Positions 18,041 to 27,127 of a stretch of DNA of 35,674 nucleotides are shown piece after piece. Position numbers and translations under genes: made by a program. The notes beneath the pieces are model-generated. The model worked only from the letters and a program-made list of their open reading frames with translations, was not told where the DNA came from and ran no database searches. How positions within the stretch are numbered: the first letter of the stretch is position 1; every line of letters starts with the position of its first letter. The DNA lies in assembly GCA_025454835.1 (NCBI GenBank), contig JALONQ010000027.1, forward strand, positions 1 through 35,674, given 5' to 3'. This stretch comes from Bacteroidota bacterium. Lineage in GTDB: Bacteria > Bacteroidota > Ignavibacteria > UBA10030.

Positions 18041-20146
18041 ATGCCGTTGATGTCCAGTATCCGCAAGAACCTCGCCACCATGTTCGCCGTGTTGGCGTTC
18101 CTGTTCATCCTCATGATCGTATTTGAATGGGGGATGGATCTCTCCGGACGCTCTGGCGGCTTTGCCGGCGGCGATCCGGACGCCATCGGCGAAGTGAACG
18201 GGCAGACGATCAGCTACAAGCAGTTTTCGGAGCTCGTGCGACGTGCGGCCGAGTCGCAGAAGTCTCAAACGGGCCAGGACCCGGATGAAGAGACCGAGCG
18301 AATGATCCGATCGCAGGTGTGGAACCAGATGGTTGAAGACATCCTCGTGCAGGATGAGATCAAGCGCCTGGGCATCACGGTCACCGACCAGGAGATCCGC
18401 GATGTTGTCCAGGGGCCGAATCCCCCCGAGTTCCTGACGTCGCAGTTCCGCGATTCGACGGGCACCTTCCGCCGCGACGCGTACCTTCAGGCGATGATGA
18501 ATCCCCAGAACAAGGACGCGTGGTTGCAGGTCGAAGAGATCATCCGCGAGCAGCAGAAGCGGTCGAAACTCCAGAGCCTCTTGCTTGCTTCCGTGGGCGT
18601 GGCCGAGAGCGATGTCCTGCGTCGCTTCATGGACCGGACCGCAGCGATGGACGTCGAATATGTTCTCTTCGACTTCAATCGTCTCGTGCCTGACACCGCC
18701 GTGACGGTCACCGACGACGATCTGGAGGCCGCCTACCGCAGCAATCCTGAGGATTTCAAAACGCGAGTCACGCGGCGCCTCAAGTATGTGAGCTTCAATC
18801 TTCAGGCGACCGCCATGGATACGGCGCAGGTGCTCGAAGAACTGGGTCGGCTTCGCGAGCAGGCCGTCGGCGGGACGGAGTTCACCGAGCTGGCCGGCAC
18901 ATATTCAGAGCGCCCACAATCGGACGCGTTCTTCAAGCGCGGAGAGCTGGGACGCGTGAAAGAAAAGGCCATCGCCGGCGCCCGAAAGGGTGACATCGTT
19001 GGTCCGGTCGCGGATGTCGACGGCATGCACCTCATCAAGCTCCTCGACGAGCGACAGGGCACACAGGAGTTCGTCAATGCCGCCCACATCCTGATCCGAC
19101 CGCTCCCCGGTCCGGACTCCGTGAAGGCGCTTGCGAAGGCCCGAGACCTGGCGCGTCAGGCGCGCGGTGGCGCCGATTTTGCGAAGCTGGCCCGCGAGAA
19201 TAGCGAAGACGGGTCCGCTGCCGAGGGCGGCGAACTGGGTTACACCGGCCGCGGCGGATGGGTCAAGCCGTTCGAAGACGCAGCGTTCGGAGCCCGTCCC
19301 GGACAGATCGTCGGACCGATCCGCTCGCAGTTCGGCTGGCACGTGATCAAGGTGCTCGGTCGCGACAAGCGGGAAGTACAGATATCGATCATCAGCATGC
19401 AGGTCAAAGCCAGCGCCCGCACGGTTGAGGATGCGTTCCGCAATGCGGATGACTTTGCGTATCTGGCGGACAAAGAGGGATTCGAGAAAGCAGCCGAGAT
19501 CGGCGGCTATGTTGTGCAGGAGACGCCTGAGTTCACGAAGGACGGCTTCATCCCCGGCATCGGCGCCAACGACATGGTGGCGTCGTTTGCGTTCAAGAGC
19601 GACATGGACGACCTCAGCCGTGCCATCACGCTGAGCAATGCCGTGGGTGTCTTCAAGGTGTCGGGTGTTCGCGAAGAAGGTGTGCGGCCGATGGAGGAAG
19701 TACTGCCGCAGGTCCGTTCGATCGCCTACCGAGAGAAGCGCCTCGCAAGAACGAAGGCCATGGCTGAGGCGTTCGTCCAGGGCCTGCAGGGCTCGACCGA
19801 CATCATCGCCGCTGCTCAAATGGACCGCAATCTGTTTGCCGCGCGGACGGGACCGTTCAAGCCGACCGACATGCCCTCCGGTGTCGGCCGCGATCCCCGC
19901 TTCATCGGCATGGCCCTGGCGTTGCCGATCGGCAGCGTTTCCTCGCCCGTCGAGGGTCAGCGCGGTCACTTCGTGATGAAGGTCGTGTCGCGGTCGCAGG
20001 TGGACACGGCCGCCTATGCCGTCGAGCGCGCGTCGCTGCAGAGTCAATTGCTCCAAGAGAAACAGAACCGCTTTCTGAGCGAATGGCAGAGGTCGCTGCG
20101 CGAGAACGCTACGATCGAAGACAACCGCGACCGGTTCTATCGCTGA
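18041..20146 (+). CDS. PpiD/SurA-like peptidyl-prolyl isomerase, membrane-anchored periplasmic chaperone
   Basis: The start at 18041 gives MPLMSSIRKNLATMFAVLAFLFILMIVFEWGMD, a single N-terminal membrane anchor, with AGGG eight bases upstream. The frame is open far upstream across the divergent secD gene, but that extension lies before the promoter. The 701-residue product has a SurA_N-type helical region (about 50-200). A degenerate parvulin-like module (about 230-340, ending GPVADVDGMHLIKLLDER) is followed by a canonical one (about 345-440: AAHILIRPLPGPDS, FAKLARENSEDGSAAEGGELGYTG, FGWHVIKVLG). The C-terminal part (450-701) matches the PpiD layout. It should help fold exported proteins near the Sec translocon, which fits its divergent position beside secD/secF. 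Three genes follow closely, probably in one operon. Confidence 0.9.
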   Translation: MPLMSSIRKNLATMFAVLAFLFILMIVFEWGMDLSGRSGGFAGGDPDAIGEVNGQTISYKQFSELVRRAAESQKSQTGQDPDEETERMIRSQVWNQMVEDILVQDEIKRLGITVTDQEIRDVVQGPNPPEFLTSQFRDSTGTFRRDAYLQAMMNPQNKDAWLQVEEIIREQQKRSKLQSLLLASVGVAESDVLRRFMDRTAAMDVEYVLFDFNRLVPDTAVTVTDDDLEAAYRSNPEDFKTRVTRRLKYVSFNLQATAMDTAQVLEELGRLREQAVGGTEFTELAGTYSERPQSDAFFKRGELGRVKEKAIAGARKGDIVGPVADVDGMHLIKLLDERQGTQEFVNAAHILIRPLPGPDSVKALAKARDLARQARGGADFAKLARENSEDGSAAEGGELGYTGRGGWVKPFEDAAFGARPGQIVGPIRSQFGWHVIKVLGRDKREVQISIISMQVKASARTVEDAFRNADDFAYLADKEGFEKAAEIGGYVVQETPEFTKDGFIPGIGANDMVASFAFKSDMDDLSRAITLSNAVGVFKVSGVREEGVRPMEEVLPQVRSIAYREKRLARTKAMAEAFVQGLQGSTDIIAAAQMDRNLFAARTGPFKPTDMPSGVGRDPRFIGMALALPIGSVSSPVEGQRGHFVMKVVSRSQVDTAAYAVERASLQSQLLQEKQNRFLSEWQRSLRENATIEDNRDRFYR

Positions 20147-20167
20147 GCCAGTCCCCTCCTGTGCCGT

Positions 20168-20926
20168 ATGCGCCGCTCCAGGCATAGCCGTTCCCCGGCG
20201 TCCCCGCGGCTTCGAGGCCTTCTGAACCTTCTGCTGTTCGTCTCGCTCGCCGGCTCGGCTGTGGCCCAGCCGGCGGCGTTTCCTTTCATCCTGCGCGCCA
20301 CCGCCACGTCCGGCGCGAAGGTCTTCCCGAATCCCACGTCGCCTTCTTCGACGATCCGCAACACATCGGTACCCGTCAGTGGCTGGTACGGCGGTGCTGC
20401 GGAGATCCTCATTCCCTTCACTTCCGAACTCTCCGTCACCGCCAACGTCGAGTATCTGCGCTCGATCGATGAAGGCCTCCGTCCCATCTCGCTCGGGGGC
20501 GCATTGGAAACGGTCCCCGTTCGCGACGGCTACGTGGTCGTTCCGGTCGAGGCCGGCATCGCCGTCAGCATCCCGGTCAGCGACGAGGTCTATCGACTTC
20601 TGATGTCGGGCGGGTTCGGGGTCACGTTCGTCTCGCGCATTCAAGAGGTGGCCGGGGTCAGCGCCCGGACCGAAGGCCTACCTGCGGCGTACGGCATCTT
20701 CGTCGGCGTCGCCTTCGAGGCGAAGATCTGGCCCGGCGTGTACGGCCATCTCTCCACCCGCTTTCGCGACCCCGAAGCGAACGTCACAACCCGCTACCCA
20801 CAGCCTACCGCGTTCTATCAAGGACGAACGCTCCTGCTTCCGTCGGAGCCGACGACCACGCGCCTCAACCTCGACGGCCTTTCGATCTCTGCGGGCGTGA
20901 TGGTGGACCTCGAACGCCTCTTCTGA
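20168..20926 (+). CDS. Exported protein, probable outer-membrane beta-barrel (unidentified)
   Basis: The 252-residue protein starts with a basic stretch and a hydrophobic core (LLNLLLFVSLAGSAVAQ), a signal peptide cleaved near residue 33-34. The mature part alternates polar and hydrophobic residues in short strands (LSVTANVEYLRSI, GYVVVPVEAGIAVSIPVSDEV, YRLLMSGGFGVTFVSRI, YGIFVGVAFEAKIWPGVYGHLSTRF, LDGLSISAGVMVDLERLF). It ends in Phe, as many outer-membrane barrels do. I do not recognise a specific family. It lies 21 bases after the PpiD-like gene and 12 before aroK, so it is probably co-transcribed. A link with the upstream chaperone as folding client is possible. Confidence 0.75.
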   Translation: MRRSRHSRSPASPRLRGLLNLLLFVSLAGSAVAQPAAFPFILRATATSGAKVFPNPTSPSSTIRNTSVPVSGWYGGAAEILIPFTSELSVTANVEYLRSIDEGLRPISLGGALETVPVRDGYVVVPVEAGIAVSIPVSDEVYRLLMSGGFGVTFVSRIQEVAGVSARTEGLPAAYGIFVGVAFEAKIWPGVYGHLSTRFRDPEANVTTRYPQPTAFYQGRTLLLPSEPTTTRLNLDGLSISAGVMVDLERLF

Positions 20927-20938
20927 CCTCCGAGAGCC

Positions 20939-21514
20939 ATGGGCCCCACCGCTCCATCCTCTCCCGCTCGTTCCACCGGACGGAAACTCATTTTCCTCAC
21001 CGGCTTCATGGGAAGCGGGAAGAGCACGATCGGCCCGATCCTCGCCAACACGCTGGGCTATGATTTCGTGGACGTCGACCGGCTCATCGAAGCCAAGGCC
21101 CACGCGCGGGTCGTGCAGATCTTCGAGCGGGACGGTGAGCAACGCTTTCGCGAACTGGAGCACGAGGTTTTGCAGGAGGTTGCCGCCCGCGACCATTGTA
21201 TCGTCTCGCTCGGGGGCGGGACCATCGCCAATGAACAGAATTTCTCGCTCATCAGGGAGAACGGGATCATCGTGTACCTGCGACTGGAGCCCGACGAGAT
21301 CTACCAGCGTGTCCACCACCGTCCGGACCGTCCGCTCCTCTGGGACGCGTCGGGCAACTTGTTGTCGGCCGACCAACTACAGGAACGCATCCGACAACTT
21401 CTTGCGGACCGTGAACGCTACTACAATCAGGCTGACGTGGTCGTGCCCTCCGACCGGCGCCGCGTCGGGGTGACGGTGGACGAGATCGTGAGGCGGCTGC
21501 GGGGGTACGTATGA
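20939..21514 (+). CDS. aroK: Shikimate kinase
   Basis: It phosphorylates shikimate at the 3-OH in the pathway to chorismate. The 191-residue protein has a short N-terminal extension (about 15 residues, Pro/Ser-rich), then FLTGFMGSGKSTIG (P-loop), FVDVDRLIE (the DxD shikimate/Mg site), RFRELE (shikimate Arg), SLGGGT (the GGG motif), a lid HHRPDRPLLW, and RERYYNQAD near the end. The ATG at 20939 is the only upstream Met. The start of aroB overlaps the stop by four bases (ATGA). Confidence 0.96.
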   Translation: MGPTAPSSPARSTGRKLIFLTGFMGSGKSTIGPILANTLGYDFVDVDRLIEAKAHARVVQIFERDGEQRFRELEHEVLQEVAARDHCIVSLGGGTIANEQNFSLIRENGIIVYLRLEPDEIYQRVHHRPDRPLLWDASGNLLSADQLQERIRQLLADRERYYNQADVVVPSDRRRVGVTVDEIVRRLRGYV

Positions 21515-22617
21515 GTGCACGATCCATGACCAAAACGATCCGTGTCGGCGTTCCCGGTGCGTCCCACGATGTCGTGATCGGATACGACATCTTGCAGTAT
21601 CTTCCGCGGGCGCTTCGTCGGGTCGGTGTGGGTCCGACGATCGGTGTCGTCACCGATTCCACGGTCGCCCGTACGTGGCTGGGACCGCTCCGCCGTGCTT
21701 TGGAGGCGAGTGGTCATTCGGTCATTCCTGTGGTGCTGAGGCCCGGCGAGCGACGGAAGACGCTGCAGACCGTCGGGTCGGTGTGCGGTCGACTGCTCCG
21801 CGCGGGTGTCGGACGCGACGGATGCATCCTCGCCCTGGGCGGAGGCGTCATCGGCGATCTGGCTGGATTCGTGGCGGCGACGTATCAGCGAGGCATTCCG
21901 GTCGTGCAGGTGCCGACGACGTTGCTGGCGCAAGTGGACAGCGCTCTTGGCGGCAAGGTGGGCGTCAATCACGCGCTCGGGAAGAACATGATCGGCGCCT
22001 TCCATCAGCCGACGCTGGTCTGGAGCGATACGGCCTGTCTTCGTACATTGCCGCGTCGCGAGCTGATCGGGGGGCTTGGCGAGGTCGTCAAGTATGGCAT
22101 CATAAGCGATCGCCGGCTCTTCGAGTGGCTGGAGTCGAATCTCGATCGCGTGTTCGCGCTCAGCGCTGCGGGGCTCCGCTTCGTCGTCGAACGGTCGGCG
22201 TCGATCAAGGCCCGTGTCGTCGCCGCCGACGAACGCGAACACGGCCTCCGCGTGATCCTGAATCATGGACATACCGTCGGCCACGCACTCGAAGCGGCAG
22301 CGGGGTACGGGCGGTTGCGGCACGGCGAGGCCGTTCTCCTCGGAATGCGCATCGAGGCGCAGATCGCGGCGTGGATGGGACTCCTCTCGGAGGAGCATCG
22401 TCGGCGCATCGTCGGCCTCATCGACCGGGTGCCGGTGGCGGCGCCCCGGCTCTCGCTGGCGCGTGTGCTCGGTCACATGGGCCGCGACAAGAAGAACCGC
22501 CGGGGCGTCATGCGCTTCGTGCTCGCGACGGCGATCGGCCGCGTGCAGGTGGTGGAGCGGGTCGATCCCGCGCTCATCGCCGATGCCATTCGTGCGAGCG
22601 TGCGGACGAGGGGCTGA
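21511..22617 (+). CDS. aroB: 3-dehydroquinate synthase
   Basis: It converts DAHP to 3-dehydroquinate, the second step of the shikimate pathway, using NAD and a divalent metal. The 368-residue protein has the NAD-binding LALGGGVIGDLAGFVAATY, the phosphate and substrate site VPTTLLAQVDSALGGKVGVNH, the metal ligand Glu in GGLGEVVKYG, and metal-binding His residues in LNHGHTVGHALE. It starts at 21511 in the ATGA overlap with aroK. A second Met five codons on (MTKTIRVG) is an alternative. It is the last gene of the PpiD-envelope protein-aroK-aroB run. Confidence 0.97.
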   Translation: MSARSMTKTIRVGVPGASHDVVIGYDILQYLPRALRRVGVGPTIGVVTDSTVARTWLGPLRRALEASGHSVIPVVLRPGERRKTLQTVGSVCGRLLRAGVGRDGCILALGGGVIGDLAGFVAATYQRGIPVVQVPTTLLAQVDSALGGKVGVNHALGKNMIGAFHQPTLVWSDTACLRTLPRRELIGGLGEVVKYGIISDRRLFEWLESNLDRVFALSAAGLRFVVERSASIKARVVAADEREHGLRVILNHGHTVGHALEAAAGYGRLRHGEAVLLGMRIEAQIAAWMGLLSEEHRRRIVGLIDRVPVAAPRLSLARVLGHMGRDKKNRRGVMRFVLATAIGRVQVVERVDPALIADAIRASVRTRG

Positions 22618-22716
22618 TTCCCATTCTCACGAACCTGTGACGCTGCGTCATAGGATATGTTCCTCCTGCCTCGTACCTTCTCCTATCGAGTACACCGTCC
22701 CCTCCGCTCAACGCCA

Positions 22717-24528
22717 ATGACCATTCGATACGTCCTTCTGGCCTTGTTCATTCTCCTTTCGCTCGGCTCCGCGCAATCGCCCAAGCGAGAGTTCCGCGCA
22801 GCATGGATCGCCACTGTGGTGAATGTCGACTGGCCTCTCTCCGGCGACACCGATCCCAACTCCCAACGAAGCTCGCTCCGCGCGATCTACGATTCCCTCG
22901 CGCGGATCGGTATGAACGCGGTCGTTTTCCAGGTGCGCCCGTCGGCGGATGCATTGTATCCGTCCACGATTGAACCGTGGTCGCAGTGGCTGACAGGTAC
23001 GCAGGGGGTTGCGCCGGCGACCGCGTGGGATCCACTGCAGTATGCCATCGAGCAAGCGCGTGCGTACGGGTTCGAGTTTCATGCCTGGTTCAATCCATAC
23101 CGGACGGTTGTCAACACATCGAACTCCAGTATCGCGCCCACACATATATCGGTGACTCATCCTGAATGGAACCTCACATTTGGGACGCTCAAGATGCTCG
23201 ATCCGGGCTTGCCCGAGGTGCGGGCGTATGTGACCTCGGTGATCATGGATGTTGTGCGTCGCTATGACATCGACGGGGTTCACTTCGACGACTATTTCTA
23301 TCCCTACAGCGGTGTCACGACGGAAGATCAGGCGAGCTACGCGACATACGGGGGCGGTCTGCCGATCGCCGATTGGCGGCGGCAGAACGTGAACCAACTC
23401 ATCAAGATGGTGCACGACAGCGTCAAAGCGGTGAAGCCAAAGGTCAAGTTCGGCATCAGCCCGTTCGGCATATGGAGGAACGAGACGTCGGATCCGGCCG
23501 GATCGGCGACATACGGGACACAATCATACAGCGCTTTGTATGCGGATACCCGCTACTGGTTGCAGCAGGGCTGGGTCGACTACATGAATCCCCAGATCTA
23601 CTGGTATATCGGAAGGTCCGACGCGAACTACCAAGTGCTGGTGCCGTGGTGGAATCAGAATGCGAACGGCCGGCACATCTACGTCGGCCATGGAACATGG
23701 CACGCCTTCGACTTTGGTTGGGGCGCAAAGGAGATCGTGAACCAGATCAACCTCAATCGAACGTATCCCAATGTGCTCGGGAGCGTCCATTTCAGCGCAA
23801 AGTGGTTTGTCCGGAGTTCTATCAGTGGCATCGATGTGGTCGGCAAGAAGTTGAACGACAGCCTCAAGGGCCTTGTCTACCAGCAACGGGCATTGCGGCC
23901 AACGATGAGCTGGATCGACGACGTACCGCCGAGCCCGCCTGAGAGCGTGACCATCCAACGTTTCACCGGCTTCGGCCGGGTAAGGTCAAAGCCGTCCCCG
24001 GTGGCGAGCGACGGCGAAAGTCCGACGGAATATCTGCTCTATCGCTCTTTTTCGCTTCCGATCGACCTCAATGATATGCGTAACGTTGTCGCGCGTGGCG
24101 GGTCGATCGACTACATCGAGGACACGCGATTCTTCTACGCGTGGGAGACCGCCTGGTTCTGCGTGACCGCCCTCGATCGTCACCACAACGAGAGCGCCCC
24201 GAGCAACATCATGGGTCTGACCACGAGCGGCACGGTGGGCGTGGAGACCACACCCGAAGTACCGCTGGCCGAGCGTCTTCACCAGAACTTCCCGAATCCG
24301 TTCAACCCGGCGACCGTCATCGCCTTCGAGCTCGCCCGCGAAGCGTATGTGACGCTCCGCGTCTACGACGTGCTGGGACGCGAAGTGGCGACGCTGTGGG
24401 ATGGCATCGCGCTGGCCGGGTACCGTCAGGTGACGTTCGACGCGCGCGGTCTTCCGAGCGGTACGTACTTTGCCCGGATGACGGCTGGAGATCGGGTGGA
24501 GACGAAACGGATGCAGCTCGTCCGATAG
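22717..24528 (+). CDS. Secreted DUF187/GHL10 glycoside hydrolase with type IX secretion sorting tail
   Basis: The start at 22717 gives MTIRYVLLALFILLSLGSAQ, a typical signal peptide; an upstream in-frame ATG at 22657 would bury it. The 603-residue protein has the GHL10 (DUF187) fold at about 23-385: FRAAWIATVVNVDWP, GMNAVVFQVRPSADALYPS, FEFHAWFNPYRTV, DIDGVHFDDYFYPY, KFGISPFGIWRN, WVDYMNPQIYW. The family includes E. coli DigH (YddW), which cleaves peptidoglycan glycans lacking stem peptides. An Fn3-like beta region follows (about 400-510). The last 80 residues are the type IX sorting domain (QNFPNPFNPATVI, LRVYDVLGREVATL, LPSGTYFARM, KRMQLVR). It should pass the inner membrane by Sec and the outer membrane by the type IX system. 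Peptidoglycan as substrate is inference. Confidence 0.92.
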   Translation: MTIRYVLLALFILLSLGSAQSPKREFRAAWIATVVNVDWPLSGDTDPNSQRSSLRAIYDSLARIGMNAVVFQVRPSADALYPSTIEPWSQWLTGTQGVAPATAWDPLQYAIEQARAYGFEFHAWFNPYRTVVNTSNSSIAPTHISVTHPEWNLTFGTLKMLDPGLPEVRAYVTSVIMDVVRRYDIDGVHFDDYFYPYSGVTTEDQASYATYGGGLPIADWRRQNVNQLIKMVHDSVKAVKPKVKFGISPFGIWRNETSDPAGSATYGTQSYSALYADTRYWLQQGWVDYMNPQIYWYIGRSDANYQVLVPWWNQNANGRHIYVGHGTWHAFDFGWGAKEIVNQINLNRTYPNVLGSVHFSAKWFVRSSISGIDVVGKKLNDSLKGLVYQQRALRPTMSWIDDVPPSPPESVTIQRFTGFGRVRSKPSPVASDGESPTEYLLYRSFSLPIDLNDMRNVVARGGSIDYIEDTRFFYAWETAWFCVTALDRHHNESAPSNIMGLTTSGTVGVETTPEVPLAERLHQNFPNPFNPATVIAFELAREAYVTLRVYDVLGREVATLWDGIALAGYRQVTFDARGLPSGTYFARMTAGDRVETKRMQLVR

Positions 24529-24713
24529 GGAGCGGAATGGAGCAGGAGAAGAGGAGGGATGGAGGAGAGGAGTTCGGTGCGAAGAACCAGAGGCAGGAGT
24601 AGTGGGGTAAAACCCGCCGAACCTCGCAGAGCGTTCTGGTGAGGGCTACCCGTTATCGCGAGTCGTTTGAGTCCATGAGGCGGGAAAGGTCCGAGAGAAG
24701 CTTATGACGAAAA
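24529..24713 (+). other. 3' untranslated segment: purine-rich run then a possible structured stretch
   Basis: Bases 24526-24572 are nearly all purines (AGGAGAAGAGGAGGGATGG). They are followed by CCCGCC (24613-24618) and GGCGGG (24679-24684), which could close a 72-base structure containing a CCTC/GAGG helix. A hairpin terminator follows at 24714. No open reading frame of note is present. The region could be a plain 3' UTR or hold a small RNA. Confidence 0.35.
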
Positions 24714-24734
24714 AACCCGGAGATGATCCGGGTT
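24714..24734. terminator. Bidirectional Rho-independent terminator
   Basis: AACCCGGA (24714-24721) pairs with TCCGGGTT (24727-24734) around GATGA. On the minus strand the hairpin runs into TTTTTT, a strong signal for the end of the lpxH-PBP1A unit. On the plus strand CTTTCGTTTGG follows, weaker, for the hydrolase gene. Confidence 0.85.
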
Positions 24735-24805
24735 CTTTCGTTTGGAGTGTGCTGATTTTGACGCCTCTTTGGAGTTTGGAATGTCTGGCGTTTGGTACGT
24801 TTCCT

Positions 24806-27118
24806 TCACCACGTGATCTTGCTCCGCTTTCTCACCGCATCTTCTCCTTCGTTCCACTGCTCCGACGTGTGCTTCTCGCACAGGCCGATAGGGTACTTAG
24901 CGTTGAAGAGCTCGGATGCTTTGTCAGGACAGAATTCTCGGGCCTTTTTCTTGGTCTCGACGCAGATGGTGTCCTCGATGACGCCGTCGGGCTTGTTGAA
25001 GTTCTCGAGCGGCAGTCCGATGTCGGGATCGTCGTACGTATACTGCATGAAGCGACCCCATATCGGCGCGGCGGCCCGTCCGCCCTGACCGTCGTTGCTC
25101 CGGAACTTGATCCGGTTGTCGTCAAATCCCACCCACGCTCCCGCCGCAAGGCGCGGGGTGAATCCCACGAACCAAGCGTCGCCGTAGTCGTTGGTCGTTC
25201 CGGTCTTGCCTGCCGCCGGTCCGTCGTAGAACGTCCGAATGGCGCGGGTGGCCGTCCCGCCGTTCACGACGCCGCGCAGGAGGTCCGTCATCAGGTAGGC
25301 CGTTTCCTTGCTGAGCACCTCCCGTTTTTCCGGACCGGTTCGCTCGATGACATTGCCGTCCTTGTCCTCGATGCGGAGGATGGAGACGGGTGAAACATAG
25401 ACACCTTCGTTGGCGAACACGCCATAGGACGAGACGAGGTCAAGCGGGACGACTTCGACCGACCCGAGGGCGATCGATTCATACGGAGGGATCTGCGTGC
25501 GAATGCCCATGCGTTCCGCGTAGTCGGCCACCTGCTTGGCCGGCGCGATCTCGAGAATGGCGCGGACGGTCACCAGATTGATCGACAGTTTCAGGGCATC
25601 GCGCAGCGTGTACTTGCCGCCGACGGTCCGGTCGTAGTTGCTCGGCGTCCAACGGGTCCCGTCGGGCATGGGGATCGTCACCGGCTGATTGAGGAGCTCG
25701 TAGCAGGCCGGGTAGCCGTTGTCGAGTGCGACGGTGTAGACGAACGGCTTGAACGCCGAGCCTGGCTGGCGCCGGATCTGCGTCACATGGTTCAGGCCAT
25801 ACTTGAAGTTCCTGAAGTTACGTCCCCCGACCATGGCCATGATGCCGCCGGAGTGCGGATCGATGACGACGAACCCCACCTCGATCCGCTGCGTCATCCG
25901 CTTGACGGAATCGGTGAAGGCGGGGTTCGTGCGGAAGGCGTGGATGACGCTGTCGCGCTGGTCGGCGTTGCGTGAGCGGCGGTAGGCGTCGCTTTCGCGG
26001 ATCGTCTTGACGATGTTGTCCTCGAGGATGTCGGGATGTTCGGCCCAATTCCACGTGGAATCGAACAATGCCTGGAACGCTGGCAAGTGCTCCTCGACGG
26101 CCCTGTTGGCGTGCCGTTGCATGCGGCTGTCGACGGTGGTATAGACGCGCAGACCGTCGCGGTAGATGTCGAAACCGTACTGCTCCGCCTTTCGCTGGAG
26201 CTGACGCCGGACGAGCTCGACGAAATGCGGCGCGGTGCCGGCCCGGAAGTCGGAGTCCATCGACTGGATCTGGAGCGAATCAGCGCGAACGGCCGCCACG
26301 GAATCTGCCGACAGAAGACCCTCGCGGAGCATCTGGCCGAGGACGACGGCTCGGCGGTTGAGGGCGCGTTCGGGGTGATTGATGGGATCATAGTATCCCG
26401 GGCCGCGCAGCATCCCGATCAGGAGCGTGTATTCACCGGTCTGGAGCTCCAAGGCCGATTTTCCGAAGTACGTCCTCGCGGCCGACTCGATGCCGTAGGC
26501 GCCCCGGCCGTACCACACGACATTGAGATAGAGTTCGAGGATCTCGTCCTTGGTGAAGTTCCGTTCGATTTGGATGGACGTGAAGGCTTCCCGGATCTTC
26601 CGGGTGAATTTGTCGAAGATGTTCCGGTCGCGCCATTTCAGGTACAGATTGCGCGACAACTGCATCGTGATAGTACTGGCCCCTTCGGCATCGAGGTCGA
26701 AGGCCATGATATTCTTGATGAAGGCCTTGCCGATCCGGGTGACATGGAGACCCCAGTGGTTATAGAACTGCTTGTCTTCGGTCGCCACGAGCCCGGCGAT
26801 AAGCCCGGGAGGAAGCTGGCTGAGCGTCACGCGGGAGCGGTTCTTGTAGAAGATCTCGTCGAGCAACTCCCCGTCGATCCCGTAGATCTTCGTCGAAAGC
26901 TCTGGCCGAGGGTTCTCGAGCTCTTCCAGTGAAGGGAGCCCGTCGATGATGTAGACGGTGTACCAGGTGCCGAGGACGACGACGACGGCGAGGGCGGCGA
27001 TGACTGCGAGGATCGATCGCAGCGACCAGCGGCGGGAGCCACGGGCCTTGCGTCGGCGGTACTCGGGGTCGTTGAAATACCGCTGCATCTCGTCGGAGCT
27101 ATAGTGGGTGGATGCCAT
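24806..27118 (-). CDS. Class A penicillin-binding protein (PBP1A-type glycosyltransferase/transpeptidase)
   Basis: It polymerises lipid II into glycan strands and cross-links them at the inner membrane. The 770-residue protein has a basic cytoplasmic tail, one TM (about 35-57), then the GT51 domain. That domain contains VATEDKQFYNHWG (catalytic Glu114), EGASTITMQLSRNLYL, RKIREAFTSIQIERNFTKDEILELYLN and VWYGRGAYGIESAARTYFGKSA. The transpeptidase carries PGSAFKPF (S454, K457), SIN (S512-N514) and KTGTT (K638). All key residues are intact. The C-terminal segment has Cys-containing stretches (EDTICVETKKKAREFCP, KYPIGLCEKH) seen in some Bacteroidota PBPs. It begins nine bases after lpxH and ends at a strong terminator. 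Confidence 0.95.
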   Translation of the reverse strand: MASTHYSSDEMQRYFNDPEYRRRKARGSRRWSLRSILAVIAALAVVVVLGTWYTVYIIDGLPSLEELENPRPELSTKIYGIDGELLDEIFYKNRSRVTLSQLPPGLIAGLVATEDKQFYNHWGLHVTRIGKAFIKNIMAFDLDAEGASTITMQLSRNLYLKWRDRNIFDKFTRKIREAFTSIQIERNFTKDEILELYLNVVWYGRGAYGIESAARTYFGKSALELQTGEYTLLIGMLRGPGYYDPINHPERALNRRAVVLGQMLREGLLSADSVAAVRADSLQIQSMDSDFRAGTAPHFVELVRRQLQRKAEQYGFDIYRDGLRVYTTVDSRMQRHANRAVEEHLPAFQALFDSTWNWAEHPDILEDNIVKTIRESDAYRRSRNADQRDSVIHAFRTNPAFTDSVKRMTQRIEVGFVVIDPHSGGIMAMVGGRNFRNFKYGLNHVTQIRRQPGSAFKPFVYTVALDNGYPACYELLNQPVTIPMPDGTRWTPSNYDRTVGGKYTLRDALKLSINLVTVRAILEIAPAKQVADYAERMGIRTQIPPYESIALGSVEVVPLDLVSSYGVFANEGVYVSPVSILRIEDKDGNVIERTGPEKREVLSKETAYLMTDLLRGVVNGGTATRAIRTFYDGPAAGKTGTTNDYGDAWFVGFTPRLAAGAWVGFDDNRIKFRSNDGQGGRAAAPIWGRFMQYTYDDPDIGLPLENFNKPDGVIEDTICVETKKKAREFCPDKASELFNAKYPIGLCEKHTSEQWNEGEDAVRKRSKITW

Positions 27119-27127
27119 GATCGTGGG

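Noticed and set aside
18905-20644. 579-codon frame antisense to the PpiD-like gene
   Set aside because: It overlaps two well-supported sense genes and shows only repetitive charged sequence.
22656-22679. Promoter-like TATGTT (22656) and TACCTT (22674) upstream of the GHL10 gene
   Set aside because: Neither has a TTG-type -35 at 16-18 bases, so no promoter is called there.
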